DNA of 64,000 nucleotides from Maritalea sp049801075. GTDB lineage: Bacteria > Pseudomonadota > Alphaproteobacteria > Rhizobiales > Devosiaceae. The DNA lies in contig NZ_JBNAGG010000004.1 in the NCBI RefSeq assembly GCF_049801075.1, positions 186,001-250,000 on the forward strand, read 5' to 3'. The notes beneath the pieces are model-generated. The model did no database searches and was not told the DNA's origin. It saw nothing but the letters and a program-made list of their open reading frames with translations. The position numbers and the translations under genes were made by a program. Below, piece after piece: positions 1 to 8,167 of this stretch; within the stretch, counting starts at the first letter, position 1, and the number at the start of each line of letters is the position of its first letter.

Positions 1-1
1 A

Positions 2-391
2 AAGCTTGGTCGTGTGCTTTATAAATCAGATCCGCAGGGCATCTATGGTCCGGCCAATGTCGATCATATGTCAGACGATACGGCGCGTCTTATTGACGAA
101 GAAGTGCGGACATTGGTGGAAGAAGCTGAAACCAAAGCCCGCGCTTTGATCAAGGAGCATGAACAATTGTTTGAAGATATTGCTCAGTCATTGCTTGAAT
201 TCGAAACCTTAACCGGGGATGAATTGCGGGCATTGAAGGATGGCAAAAAGCCAACCCGCTCGGATGATGATAATACGCCGACTGCCAAATCAACTGGCGT
301 GCCGCGCGCAGGTAAAGCTGTGCCAAAGAAAAAGCCAAATGAAGATGGCAAAGGCACTGAAGGCGATGCGGAACCGCAGCCTGAAAATTAG
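2..391 (+). CDS. ftsH: FtsH membrane metalloprotease, C-terminal end (partial)
   Basis: Only the last 129 codons lie in the window; the frame is open to base 2, so the gene starts upstream. The segment KLGRVLY followed by HMSDDTARLIDEEV matches the helical end of the FtsH zinc protease domain, just before the variable cytoplasmic tail. The tail here (from about LKDGKKPTRSDDDN) is charged, rich in Lys/Pro/Glu and probably disordered. FtsH is an inner-membrane AAA+ protease that degrades regulatory and misassembled membrane proteins. The AAA module and HEXXH site are outside the window, so identification rests on this C-terminal block and on glmM following nearby, a common alphaproteobacterial order. 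Confidence 0.88.
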   Translation, partial: KLGRVLYKSDPQGIYGPANVDHMSDDTARLIDEEVRTLVEEAETKARALIKEHEQLFEDIAQSLLEFETLTGDELRALKDGKKPTRSDDDNTPTAKSTGVPRAGKAVPKKKPNEDGKGTEGDAEPQPEN

Positions 392-400
392 AAACATGAA

Positions 401-423
401 AGAGGCCTTCGGGCCTCTTTTTT
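401..423 (+). terminator. Intrinsic terminator after ftsH
   Basis: Stem AGAGGCC/GGCCTCT closed by a TTCG tetraloop and followed by a T tract, 10 bases after the ftsH stop codon. Confidence 0.9.
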
Positions 424-468
424 ATTGTCGATGCTGGTGCTAATATCTTTCGATTGGGAGTTCGCACT

Positions 469-1098
469 ATGCCATCATTTGAAATACTTCTTGCCTTCTT
501 CATCACCACAGCCCTTTTCTCCTATTTGCCTGGTCCGGCGATGATCTATGTGTCGGCGCAAACAATTGCTCGAGGCCAATGGGCAGGATTTATGGCGGCA
601 CTTGGTGTGCATCTGGGCGGTTATGCGCATGTGCTGTTGGCGGCATTTGGGTTGGCAGCGTTGCTGGTGGCTGTGCCCACACTTTATATTGTGGTGAAAA
701 TTGCCGGCGCGCTTTACCTCATATATCTCGGCTTGATGATGATCTTGCGGCGGGGTAAAAATGGGCAGGCAGAGGAGCCGCGCACCAAGAGTGCCAAGCG
801 CGCTTTTTTTGAGAGCATCAGCGTTGAAGTGCTTAATCCGAAAACAGCCTTGTTCTTCATTTCGTTTTTGCCGCAATTTGTGTCACTTGATGCAAGCTTG
901 CCGCTTTGGGCGCAAATGTTGATTTTGGGCACGATTGTGAATGTGATGTTTTCAACAGCAGACTTAGCGTGCGTTTTATTCGCGAGTTGGGTTCTCAAGC
1001 GGTTAACGGCAGAAAGTGCCCGTTCTGCCTGGCTTCCACGCATTGGTGGCACCTTTTTGATTGGCCTTGGCGCCAAGCTTGCTTTGGATAGGTCTTGA
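469..1098 (+). CDS. LysE/RhtB family amino-acid exporter
   Basis: A 209-residue inner-membrane protein with about six hydrophobic segments. The N-terminal block with YLPGPAMIYVSAQT is the LysE/RhtB signature (PGP near residue 22). Members export amino acids or their analogues; the substrate cannot be told from sequence. The ATG at 469 is preferred over the upstream in-frame TTG at 454 because GGGAG at 457-461 sits 7 bases ahead of it and the resulting protein begins like family members. It stands alone between the ftsH terminator and glmM, so it is probably a single-gene unit. Confidence 0.85.
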   Translation: MPSFEILLAFFITTALFSYLPGPAMIYVSAQTIARGQWAGFMAALGVHLGGYAHVLLAAFGLAALLVAVPTLYIVVKIAGALYLIYLGLMMILRRGKNGQAEEPRTKSAKRAFFESISVEVLNPKTALFFISFLPQFVSLDASLPLWAQMLILGTIVNVMFSTADLACVLFASWVLKRLTAESARSAWLPRIGGTFLIGLGAKLALDRS

Positions 1099-1211
1099 CC
1101 TAACGGCCAAAGGTATTATTGCCATAATTTAGATTTTGTTTTGGTTTAGCTGACAAGTAAAGCTTAGAGTTATTCACATCGACGGGTCTTCCCGTCGCAA
1201 TAAGGTGGCAT

Positions 1212-2555
1212 ATGGCACGCAAATATTTTGGAACAGATGGTATTCGGGGTTTGGCAAATGGCGAAAAGCTAACGCCAGATCTCGCCCTTCGCGTAGGGCA
1301 AGCAGCCGGTATGGCTTTTCGGCGCGGCGATCATCGCCACCGGGTGGTGATCGGCAAGGATACACGTCGGTCCGGCTATATGCTCGAATATGCGCTTACA
1401 GGTGGTTTCACCTCTGTTGGTATGGACGTTTATTTGCTGGGTCCGGTGCCAACGCCGGCTGTGGCCATGCTCACCCGTTCTTTGCGGGCAGATTTGGGTG
1501 TGATGATTTCCGCGTCACACAATCCATATGAAGATAATGGCATCAAGTTCTTCCAACCTGATGGGTTCAAGCTCTCTGATGAGATCGAAGAGGAAATTGA
1601 AGCCTTGGTGGAAAAGGGCGTTTCAGCCGGGCTTACCCACGGCGAAAATATTGGCCGCGCGCGGCGGATCAATGAAGTCACCACGCGCTACACAGAATTT
1701 GCTAAACGTACATTGCCGCGTCATGCAGACTTTACCGGCCTGAAGGTGGTTGTGGATTGTGCGAATGGCGCAGCTTATAAAACAGCGCCGGAAGCGTTGT
1801 GGGAATTGGGCGCTGAAGTGATCGCCATGGGCGTTGAGCCAGATGGCTTCAACATCAATAAGGATTGCGGCTCCACCGCACCTCAAGCCTTGTGTAAACG
1901 CGTGCTGGAAGAGGGTGCCAATATTGGCATCGCGCTTGATGGCGATGCGGACCGTGTGGTGATTGTTGATGAAAAAGGTCAAATTGTAGACGGCGACCAG
2001 TTGATGGCGGCGCTTGCGCTTTATTGGCACGAGCTTGAATGGCTCAATGGCGGCGGCATTGTGGCCACCATCATGTCCAATTTGGGGCTTGAACGGTGCC
2101 TCAGCGACAATCAGTTGCGTTTAGAACGTACAAAGGTTGGCGATCGCTACGTGCTCGAGCGCATGCGCTCAGGTGGTTACAATTTGGGTGGTGAACAATC
2201 GGGCCACATCATCTTGTCAGATTTCTCCACAACAGGTGATGGGTTGGTCTCTGCGTTGCAAGTGATGAGCTTGGTGCAAAAGCGCAATAAGCCTGTTTCT
2301 GAAGTGTGCAAGATGTTTGATCTGGTGCCACAACTTTTGACAAATGTGCGCATTGCTGGCGGGCAACCTTTGGCAGATGATCGCGTGATCAAAGCCATCG
2401 CGAGTGGCGAGCAGCGTTTGGGCACATCGGGCCGATTGGTTATTCGACCTTCAGGCACAGAGCCTTTGATCCGCGTAATGGGTGAAGGCGATGATGAGGG
2501 GCTTGTCAAGCAAGTGGTGGGCGATATTGCTCATGTGATTGAGGGTGTGGTCTAA
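1212..2555 (+). CDS. glmM: Phosphoglucosamine mutase GlmM
   Basis: Converts glucosamine-6-phosphate to glucosamine-1-phosphate in the cytoplasm, the second step toward UDP-GlcNAc for peptidoglycan and LPS. The 447-residue length is normal. Visible landmarks are the N-terminal KYFGTDGIRG, the phosphoserine loop ISASHNP with the catalytic Ser at residue 102, the metal loop DGDADR, and the C-terminal phosphate-binding RPSGTEPLIRVM. AAGGTGG at 1202-1208 precedes the ATG. An ftsH-glmM neighbourhood is conserved in many proteobacteria; a 113-base gap suggests its own promoter. A terminator follows at 2585. Confidence 0.97.
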   Translation: MARKYFGTDGIRGLANGEKLTPDLALRVGQAAGMAFRRGDHRHRVVIGKDTRRSGYMLEYALTGGFTSVGMDVYLLGPVPTPAVAMLTRSLRADLGVMISASHNPYEDNGIKFFQPDGFKLSDEIEEEIEALVEKGVSAGLTHGENIGRARRINEVTTRYTEFAKRTLPRHADFTGLKVVVDCANGAAYKTAPEALWELGAEVIAMGVEPDGFNINKDCGSTAPQALCKRVLEEGANIGIALDGDADRVVIVDEKGQIVDGDQLMAALALYWHELEWLNGGGIVATIMSNLGLERCLSDNQLRLERTKVGDRYVLERMRSGGYNLGGEQSGHIILSDFSTTGDGLVSALQVMSLVQKRNKPVSEVCKMFDLVPQLLTNVRIAGGQPLADDRVIKAIASGEQRLGTSGRLVIRPSGTEPLIRVMGEGDDEGLVKQVVGDIAHVIEGVV

Positions 2556-2573
2556 GTCGCACCCCACAAATCT

Positions 2574-3509
2574 TTATCCAGAAGGCGGCGGTGGGTACTG
2601 CCGCTTTTTTTTGCGTCGGCGGCGGATCACACCTTCCGACACGGCAACGCCAAATAGAATCAGGCCAAAACCAACAAATTGAAGCACCGTCAGGCGTTCT
2701 CCAAAAAGAACTGCGCCGAAAACGATTGAGGCAGCGGGAATCAAATAGTTGGACTGTGCCACGAAAGCAGCCGTGGTGTTGTCCAATAGGCGATAGAGAA
2801 TAATTGTCGTGGCCCATGTGGGCAAAATGGCCAGATAGATCACTGTGCTCCAGCCACTCCATGGCACGGCCTGTGGCAAGGGTTCAAAGATCAGCGCGCA
2901 GATTGTTGCGGTGATGGCGGCGAAAAATAGCACGCCGAGCGATTTTGTCATGGCAGGCATTTCCAGCACATTGCGCGAAATCATGCCATTGCTGGCATAG
3001 CCTGTGGTCGCAATCACCAATAAAGCAAAGGGCAGCAGCGAGAAAGCGGCTGCGGTTGCTTCTTCCGACCCATTGCCCAGAATCACGCCAGCGACGCCCA
3101 AGAAGCCACAAAATAGGCCGAGCAGCCGGATCGGTGTGGCCTTTTCAGCAGGCAAGAAGATCAATGAAAGCAACATGACTTGGATTGGCACGGTCGCCAT
3201 CATCAAGCCAGCAATGGAAGAAGAGACAAATTGGCTGGCATAATTGATCAGCATGAAGGGCATTGCAGTGCCCAAGCCGCCCATAATTGCGCAGGCAAGC
3301 CATTGTTTTTTGCCTTTCGGCAGCGGCACGCGGCGCCAAATTGCAAATAAAATCATTAAGATTGCAGCGATTGTCAGCCGGATCGCTGCGATCCAAAACG
3401 GGGTGAAAAATTCAATCGCAAATTTGATGGCCGTAAAGGAGCTGCCCCAAATAAGTACAAGTAATAAAAGGAAAATCCAGTCGCCAAATGTGCGCGATTG
3501 AGTGGTCAT
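2574..3509 (-). CDS. EamA (DMT superfamily) transporter
   Basis: A 311-residue protein with ten hydrophobic segments arranged as two repeated EamA halves; LLVLIWGSSFTAIKFAI at the N-terminus is the typical first helix. Such proteins export metabolites, amino acids or drugs; the substrate is unknown. The basic, proline-rich C-terminus overlaps the glmM terminator. It is transcribed toward glmM and has no operon partner. A second, more distantly related EamA gene lies at 8164-9165. Confidence 0.88.
   Translation of the reverse strand: MTTQSRTFGDWIFLLLLVLIWGSSFTAIKFAIEFFTPFWIAAIRLTIAAILMILFAIWRRVPLPKGKKQWLACAIMGGLGTAMPFMLINYASQFVSSSIAGLMMATVPIQVMLLSLIFLPAEKATPIRLLGLFCGFLGVAGVILGNGSEEATAAAFSLLPFALLVIATTGYASNGMISRNVLEMPAMTKSLGVLFFAAITATICALIFEPLPQAVPWSGWSTVIYLAILPTWATTIILYRLLDNTTAAFVAQSNYLIPAASIVFGAVLFGERLTVLQFVGFGLILFGVAVSEGVIRRRRKKKRQYPPPPSG
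2585..2612 (+). terminator. Intrinsic terminator of glmM
   Basis: Stem GCGGCGG/CTGCCGC (one G-T pair), six-base loop, then eight T residues. It lies inside the 3' end of the convergent EamA gene, whose odd C-terminal tail (RRRRKKK then PPPPSG) is encoded by this stretch. Confidence 0.8.
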
Positions 3510-3675
3510 GTTCTGCCTTGATAGGTGGGTAATAGAATGGCGAGTAAAATCTTAATATAACAGAGTTTTTGAAGAATTATTAGGGTTAAATATTTAGGTT
3601 AAGTGGGTTTTAAGAAAAAGCCCGCATACTCCTTCTCGGAAAGTCAAGAAAAGTGGCTTGCGTAGAAGGATTAGA

Positions 3676-4377
3676 ATGATGCTTAAGTGGATTGGAGCTG
3701 CACTATTTGCAGTTGCCTCAATGTTTGGAACAAGCGCTTTGGCCGCTGATTGGCCACAGCCAGAGCCAGAATATCCTGAATTGCCAGAAGTAGATTACGG
3801 CCTTTCCGGTGCGTTTTATTTGCGGGGTTCTGTTGCGGGTAACGCAATGTGGGCGCGCAATGTAGAGTTTTGTCCATGTCCAAACTCAGCAACACCAACC
3901 GAAATGGGCTGGGGCTATAGCTTTGGCGCAGGCGCTGGTTATGAGTTTGGTAACGGTTTCCGCACGGATTTGACCGTTGATTGGTTGCGGAATACTGGGT
4001 TGACAGCCAACGGCTATTCAGCAGATTTGCGTTCAACCGTGGCGTTGGCAAACGTTTATTATGATTTCGATTTGAACGGCATGGGCCTCACTGCTGACGG
4101 TGGTTGGCAAGGCTATGTTGGTGCTGGTTTGGGTAAAGCTTGGCACTACACATCAGCAACACATGCGACAGATCCAGATCTTGTGGCAGGTGCTGGTAAC
4201 CGCTCTTGGGCTGGTGCTGTGATGGCTGGTGTTGCCTATGATATGGGCGCTGCTGTTGCCGATATCGGCTACCGCGCTTTGTGGCACAAAGGGTTCTCAA
4301 CCCAAAGCTCTGGCATGTGGGTGCAAGACGCTGTTGCTCACGAAATTCGCGCCAGCGTTCGCTACCGCTTCTATTAA
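3676..4377 (+). CDS. Outer-membrane beta-barrel protein (Omp25/RopB-like)
   Basis: A 233-residue secreted protein. Residues 1-24 form a signal peptide (hydrophobic core GAALFAVASMFGTSA, cleavage after ALA). The rest is rich in Gly, Tyr and Trp with alternating hydrophobic strands and a terminal aromatic (RVSVRYRFY-type ending, here ASVRYRFY), as in small outer-membrane barrels of rhizobia and Brucella. The ATG at 3676 is chosen because AGAAGGA at 3664-3670 precedes it; an earlier in-frame TTG at 3658 would disrupt the signal peptide. An intrinsic terminator follows, so it is monocistronic. Precise function is unknown. Confidence 0.8.
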   Translation: MMLKWIGAALFAVASMFGTSALAADWPQPEPEYPELPEVDYGLSGAFYLRGSVAGNAMWARNVEFCPCPNSATPTEMGWGYSFGAGAGYEFGNGFRTDLTVDWLRNTGLTANGYSADLRSTVALANVYYDFDLNGMGLTADGGWQGYVGAGLGKAWHYTSATHATDPDLVAGAGNRSWAGAVMAGVAYDMGAAVADIGYRALWHKGFSTQSSGMWVQDAVAHEIRASVRYRFY

Positions 4378-4403
4378 GCTTTAGCGAAATTAGATTTGAA
4401 AAA

Positions 4404-4429
4404 CCCCGGACCTTGCGCCGGGGTTTTTT
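4404..4429 (+). terminator. Intrinsic terminator after the barrel gene
   Basis: Stem CCCCGG/CCGGGG extended by AAA/TTT pairs, eight-base loop, six T residues. Confidence 0.9.
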
Positions 4430-4486
4430 GTTGCTTGGTTATTTTTGTCGGACAATAAAAAGCGTTGACGCGACGTCCGATTGCCA

Positions 4487-4547
4487 CTATCCCGGTCAGT
4501 GGGCCACCCCTCCCCAACGAGGGGCGCCTATCTGAAAGGGTAGCAAC
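4487..4547 (+). promoter_or_regulatory. serC leader, probable serC RNA motif
   Basis: The leader directly abutting the serC start folds into a compact structure: hairpin CCCCTC/GAGGGG (4507-4512 with 4519-4524), extended by GGC/GCC (4502-4504 with 4526-4528), and a longer pairing of CTATCCC (4487-4493) with GGGTAG (4538-4543), the latter covering the ribosome-binding region just before the ATG. Position and shape fit the serC RNA motif known upstream of serC in alphaproteobacteria (Corbino and colleagues' set that also included SAM-II). The assignment is from memory of that motif, not from a covariance search; the pairings themselves are read directly. Confidence 0.65.
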
Positions 4548-5708
4548 ATGACAGATATTTTGAAGCCGGAAGTGCGCCCGGCGAATCCCAGATTCTCATC
4601 TGGGCCGTGCACGAAACGTCCTGGCTGGACGCCTGAATTTCTCAATGACAATTTGTTGGGTCGGTCCCACCGCGCAAAGCCTGCGAAGGCTCGCATTCAA
4701 TATGCGATAGATCTGACGCGCGAACTGCTCAACGTTCCTGATGATTATCGCATTGGCATCGTGCCCGCTTCCGATACGGGCGCGGTTGAGATGGCTTTGT
4801 GGTCCATGCTGGGCGAACGCGGTGTCGATATGCTGGCATGGGAAAGCTTTGGCGCAGGTTGGGTCACTGATGTGGTTAAGCAGCTTAAGCTGGACGATGT
4901 GCGGGTTTTGGATGCGGATTATGGCCAGCTTCCTGATCTTGGCCAAGTGGATTGGACCCGCGATGTGGTCTTCACTTGGAATGGCACCACATCTGGTGTG
5001 CGCGTACCGAACGCCGATTGGATTGACGCGGACCGCGAGGGTTTGAGCATTTGCGACGCAACCTCTGCTGCTTTCGCGCAAGAGCTTGATTTCGCAAAAC
5101 TGGATGTCACCACTTTTTCTTGGCAAAAAGTGTTGGGTGGCGAAGGCGCTCACGGTGTGATCATCCTTTCACCTCGCGCCGTTGCCCGCTTGGAAAATTA
5201 TGCGCCGGATCGGCCATTGCCCAAAATCTTTCGCCTGACCAAAGGTGGGAAATTGATCGAAGGCATTTTTGAAGCCGCGACCATCAACACCCCATCTTTG
5301 ATGGTGATTGAAGATGCGATTGACGCGATGGAGTGGGCCAAGACCCTAGGCGATAACGGTTTGCAAAAGCGTGCTGACGCTAATTTCAACCTGTTGAATG
5401 CATGGATTGAAGCAACCGATTGGGTGGCCAATTTGGCTGAGGTGCCGGAAACACGGTCCTACACATCAGTGTGCTTGAAGATCGTTGATCCTGAGATTGC
5501 CGCGCTTGATGCGGATGCTCAAGCCAAATTTGCCAAAGCGATTGCGACACGGTTGGATCAAGAAGGCGTGGCTTTAGACATTGGTGCCTATCGTGATGCT
5601 CCAGCGGGCTTGCGCATTTGGGCAGGGTCCACGGTTGAGACTGCCGACTTGGAAGCCTTGACCCACTGGCTCGATTTTGCTTTTGCAGCAGAAAAAGCGG
5701 CGCTTTAA
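4548..5708 (+). CDS. serC: Phosphoserine aminotransferase SerC
   Basis: PLP enzyme of the serine pathway converting 3-phosphohydroxypyruvate and glutamate to phosphoserine and 2-oxoglutarate. At 386 residues it is the alphaproteobacterial type: N-terminal RPANPRFSSGPC, ending with a class V aminotransferase fold. The PLP lysine is in FSWQKVLGGEGAHG (Lys194). The start at 4548 directly follows the structured leader described above. serA lies downstream but is separated by an intrinsic terminator, so the two genes are probably not a simple operon. Confidence 0.95.
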   Translation: MTDILKPEVRPANPRFSSGPCTKRPGWTPEFLNDNLLGRSHRAKPAKARIQYAIDLTRELLNVPDDYRIGIVPASDTGAVEMALWSMLGERGVDMLAWESFGAGWVTDVVKQLKLDDVRVLDADYGQLPDLGQVDWTRDVVFTWNGTTSGVRVPNADWIDADREGLSICDATSAAFAQELDFAKLDVTTFSWQKVLGGEGAHGVIILSPRAVARLENYAPDRPLPKIFRLTKGGKLIEGIFEAATINTPSLMVIEDAIDAMEWAKTLGDNGLQKRADANFNLLNAWIEATDWVANLAEVPETRSYTSVCLKIVDPEIAALDADAQAKFAKAIATRLDQEGVALDIGAYRDAPAGLRIWAGSTVETADLEALTHWLDFAFAAEKAAL

Positions 5709-5728
5709 GCGCCTCCTAAAGTGAGACC

Positions 5729-5755
5729 GGTTGGCGGTTTGCCGCCAGCCTTTTT
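5729..5755 (+). terminator. Intrinsic terminator between serC and serA
   Basis: Stem GGTTGGCGG/CCGCCAGCC (nine pairs, one G-T), TTTG loop, five T residues. It lies 20 bases after the serC stop and 31 bases before the serA ATG. Confidence 0.85.
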
Positions 5756-5785
5756 CCCAAAATTTTGAAATTTATGGAGGCACTT

Positions 5786-7369
5786 ATGCCTAAGGTTCTC
5801 GTATCTGATAAGCTGAGCGAAACAGCTGTACAAATTTTCCGCGACAATGGTGTAGATGTAGATTTTCTACCTGACGTGGGTAAAGACAAAGAAAAACTTC
5901 TTGAGATTATTGGGCAATATGATGGCTTGGCCATCCGCTCAGCGACCAAGGTCACTGAAAAGATTATTGAAGCAGCTGACAATTTGAAAGTTGTTGGTCG
6001 TGCGGGTATTGGCGTTGATAATGTGGACATTCCAAACGCCACGGCCAAAGGTATCATTGTGATGAATACGCCTTTCGGCAATTCCATCACAACGGCTGAG
6101 CATGCAATTTCCATGATGTTGGCTTTGGCCCGACAAATTCCTGCCGCTGACGTTTCTACTCGCGCAGGCAAGTGGGAAAAATCCAAATTTATGGGTGTTG
6201 AAGTGACCGCCAAAACGCTTGGCATTATTGGCTGTGGCAATATTGGTGCCATCGTAGCTGATCGCGCTCAGGGCCTTAAAATGAAAGTGATTGCGTTTGA
6301 TCCGTTTTTGACGCCAGAACGTGCTTTGGATTTGGGCGTTGAAAAAGTTGAGCTGGACGAGTTGCTTGCGCGTGCAGACTTTATCTCTTTGCACACACCA
6401 TTGACCGATGCGACACGCGGCATCATTAGTGCAGAAAACATTGCGAAAATGAAAAATGGCGCCCGTTTGGTCAATTGCGCCCGTGGTGGTCTGGTTGATG
6501 AAGTGGCGTTGAAAGATGCATTGGAAAGCGGCAAGCTTGCTGGGGCTGCCATGGATGTGTTTGAGGTTGAACCTGCCAATGACAACCCATTGTTTGAAGC
6601 GCCGAACTTGATTTGTACACCACACCTTGGCGCCTCAACAAATGAAGCGCAGGAAAATGTGGCGTTGCAAGTGGCTGAGCAAATGAGCGCCTATTTGATG
6701 CATGGGGCAATCTCCAATGCACTGAACTTCCCATCTATCTCCGCGGAAGAAGCGCCAAAATTGATGCCGTTTGTGAAGTTGGCAGAGATGCTTGGCAGCT
6801 TTGCTGGTCAATTGACGGAAAGCGGCATTAAAGGTGTGCGGATTGAGTTTGAGGGCCATGTGGCTGATCTCAACACCAAGCCGATGGTTTCTGCGCTGTT
6901 GACTGGCGTGCTCAAACCATTGCTGGGTGATGTGAACATGGTTTCTGCACCCGTATTGGCGAAGGATCGCGGGATGCATGTGGAAACGGTCAATCGTGAG
7001 CAGCAAGGAGCTTATGAAAACTATATCCGCCTCACCGTGATCACAGAGCGTCAGGAGCGTTCCGTGGCAGGCACTGTGTTTGCAGATGGCAAGCCGCGCT
7101 TGATCCAAGTGAAGGGCGTGAATATGGAAGCGGAAATCACACCTGCCATGCTCTACATTACCAACGAAGACAAGCCTGGCTTTATCGGCCGTTTGGGCAC
7201 CTTGCTGGGCGATGAGGGCGTGAACATTGCGAACTTCAATTTGGGACGCGTAGAAAGTGGCGGCGATGCCATTGCACTCATCAATATTGACGGCGAATTG
7301 AGCGAAGCACAATTGACCAACATTGCGGCACTTGAAGGTGTGAAGCAGGCCAAATCACTTAAATTCTAA
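5786..7369 (+). CDS. serA: D-3-phosphoglycerate dehydrogenase SerA
   Basis: First committed enzyme of serine synthesis, oxidising 3-phosphoglycerate with NAD. The 527-residue protein has a substrate-binding half, a Rossmann NAD domain (GIIGCGNIGAIVADRA, about residues 145-160), catalytic Arg in NCARGGLVDE, Glu in DVFEVEP and His in TPHLGAS, then an intervening ASB domain and a C-terminal ACT domain (ITNEDKPGFIGRLG) that in relatives binds serine for feedback inhibition. The ATG at 5786 follows GGAGG at 5776-5780; the in-frame TTG at 5765 lacks a site. It follows the serC terminator, so it probably has its own promoter or depends on read-through. Confidence 0.96.
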   Translation: MPKVLVSDKLSETAVQIFRDNGVDVDFLPDVGKDKEKLLEIIGQYDGLAIRSATKVTEKIIEAADNLKVVGRAGIGVDNVDIPNATAKGIIVMNTPFGNSITTAEHAISMMLALARQIPAADVSTRAGKWEKSKFMGVEVTAKTLGIIGCGNIGAIVADRAQGLKMKVIAFDPFLTPERALDLGVEKVELDELLARADFISLHTPLTDATRGIISAENIAKMKNGARLVNCARGGLVDEVALKDALESGKLAGAAMDVFEVEPANDNPLFEAPNLICTPHLGASTNEAQENVALQVAEQMSAYLMHGAISNALNFPSISAEEAPKLMPFVKLAEMLGSFAGQLTESGIKGVRIEFEGHVADLNTKPMVSALLTGVLKPLLGDVNMVSAPVLAKDRGMHVETVNREQQGAYENYIRLTVITERQERSVAGTVFADGKPRLIQVKGVNMEAEITPAMLYITNEDKPGFIGRLGTLLGDEGVNIANFNLGRVESGGDAIALINIDGELSEAQLTNIAALEGVKQAKSLKF

Positions 7370-7540
7370 GCGGATTAGAATAGAAATTCAGCCGGTGCGC
7401 GCTGCAGCGCGCATCTAATGAGGGTAGGGAAAGCGTGGTTGAGCAGGCTTTCCCTATTTCATTTTCGGCCTACATTATTGCCGCGCCATGGTGTTATGGT
7501 GTGGCGTATTGCTTGTTTTGCTGGTTTGGGAGTGTTGCTG

Positions 7541-7927
7541 ATGAATGCGCAATTGGAGGCCAACAAGAAGAACGCGCAGGCGTTTTATGATCTCATGTTC
7601 AATCAGTGCAAACCACGCGAGGCGGTTGAGCTTTATGTGGGTGACCACTACATCCAGCATAACCCGCACGTTGCAGATGGAAAGCAAGCTTTTATCGATT
7701 ATTTTGAGCGCATGGCGGCAGAATATCCGGGCAAAAAAACCGTATTTAAACGGGCCATTGCGGAAGGCAATCTTGTTGTATTGCATTGCCATCAAATTTG
7801 GCCGGGCAGTCATGATTATGCGGGCATGGATATTTTCCGGTTTGATGAAAACGGAAAGATTGTCGAGCACTGGGATGTGCTTCAAATTATTGAAGATCAT
7901 TCAGAAAATGACAACGGGCTGTTTTAG
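7541..7927 (+). CDS. SnoaL-like (NTF2-fold) protein
   Basis: A 128-residue protein of the SnoaL/polyketide-cyclase-like NTF2 fold: FYDLMFNQCKPREAVELY, YIQHNPHVADGKQAF and the conserved end KIVEHWDVLQ. Members are small cytosolic proteins often of unknown role. The ATG at 7541 has TGGGAG 9 bases upstream and gives the usual family length. A longer in-frame version from 7418 would add an unrelated, hydrophobic extension and is not favoured. It stands alone, convergent with slyX. Confidence 0.75.
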   Translation: MNAQLEANKKNAQAFYDLMFNQCKPREAVELYVGDHYIQHNPHVADGKQAFIDYFERMAAEYPGKKTVFKRAIAEGNLVVLHCHQIWPGSHDYAGMDIFRFDENGKIVEHWDVLQIIEDHSENDNGLF

Positions 7928-7951
7928 CGGCGCACTTGTTGCTTCTTATCA

Positions 7952-8167
7952 TTAATAATGCGGTGGGCGCTCGTCGACTTCGCCACCGCCAGAATTATCC
8001 ATCTCTTCCATTTGCGCATATAGCTTCGCGATTTCACGCTGCAATTTGTCAAACTCTGCCCATTGTTTGGCTATGGTCTGGTTAAGATCATCAATGGTTT
8101 GATCTTGATATGCGATGCGCATTTCTAGGGCTTCGATGCGCTCGATAAATTTGTTGTCGACGCTCAT
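7952..8167 (-). CDS. slyX: SlyX family protein
   Basis: A 71-residue protein, mostly one coiled coil with heptad-like Leu/Ile spacing (ERIEALEMRIAYQDQTID), ending with the family hallmark PPHY. Function of SlyX is unknown. Its start codon overlaps the stop codon of the upstream EamA gene by four bases (ATGA), so the two are translationally coupled. Confidence 0.85.
   Translation of the reverse strand: MSVDNKFIERIEALEMRIAYQDQTIDDLNQTIAKQWAEFDKLQREIAKLYAQMEEMDNSGGGEVDERPPHY

Noticed and set aside
7418..7540. Longer N-terminus for the SnoaL-like gene
   Set aside because: The extension is unlike the family and the internal ATG at 7541 has a proper ribosome site.
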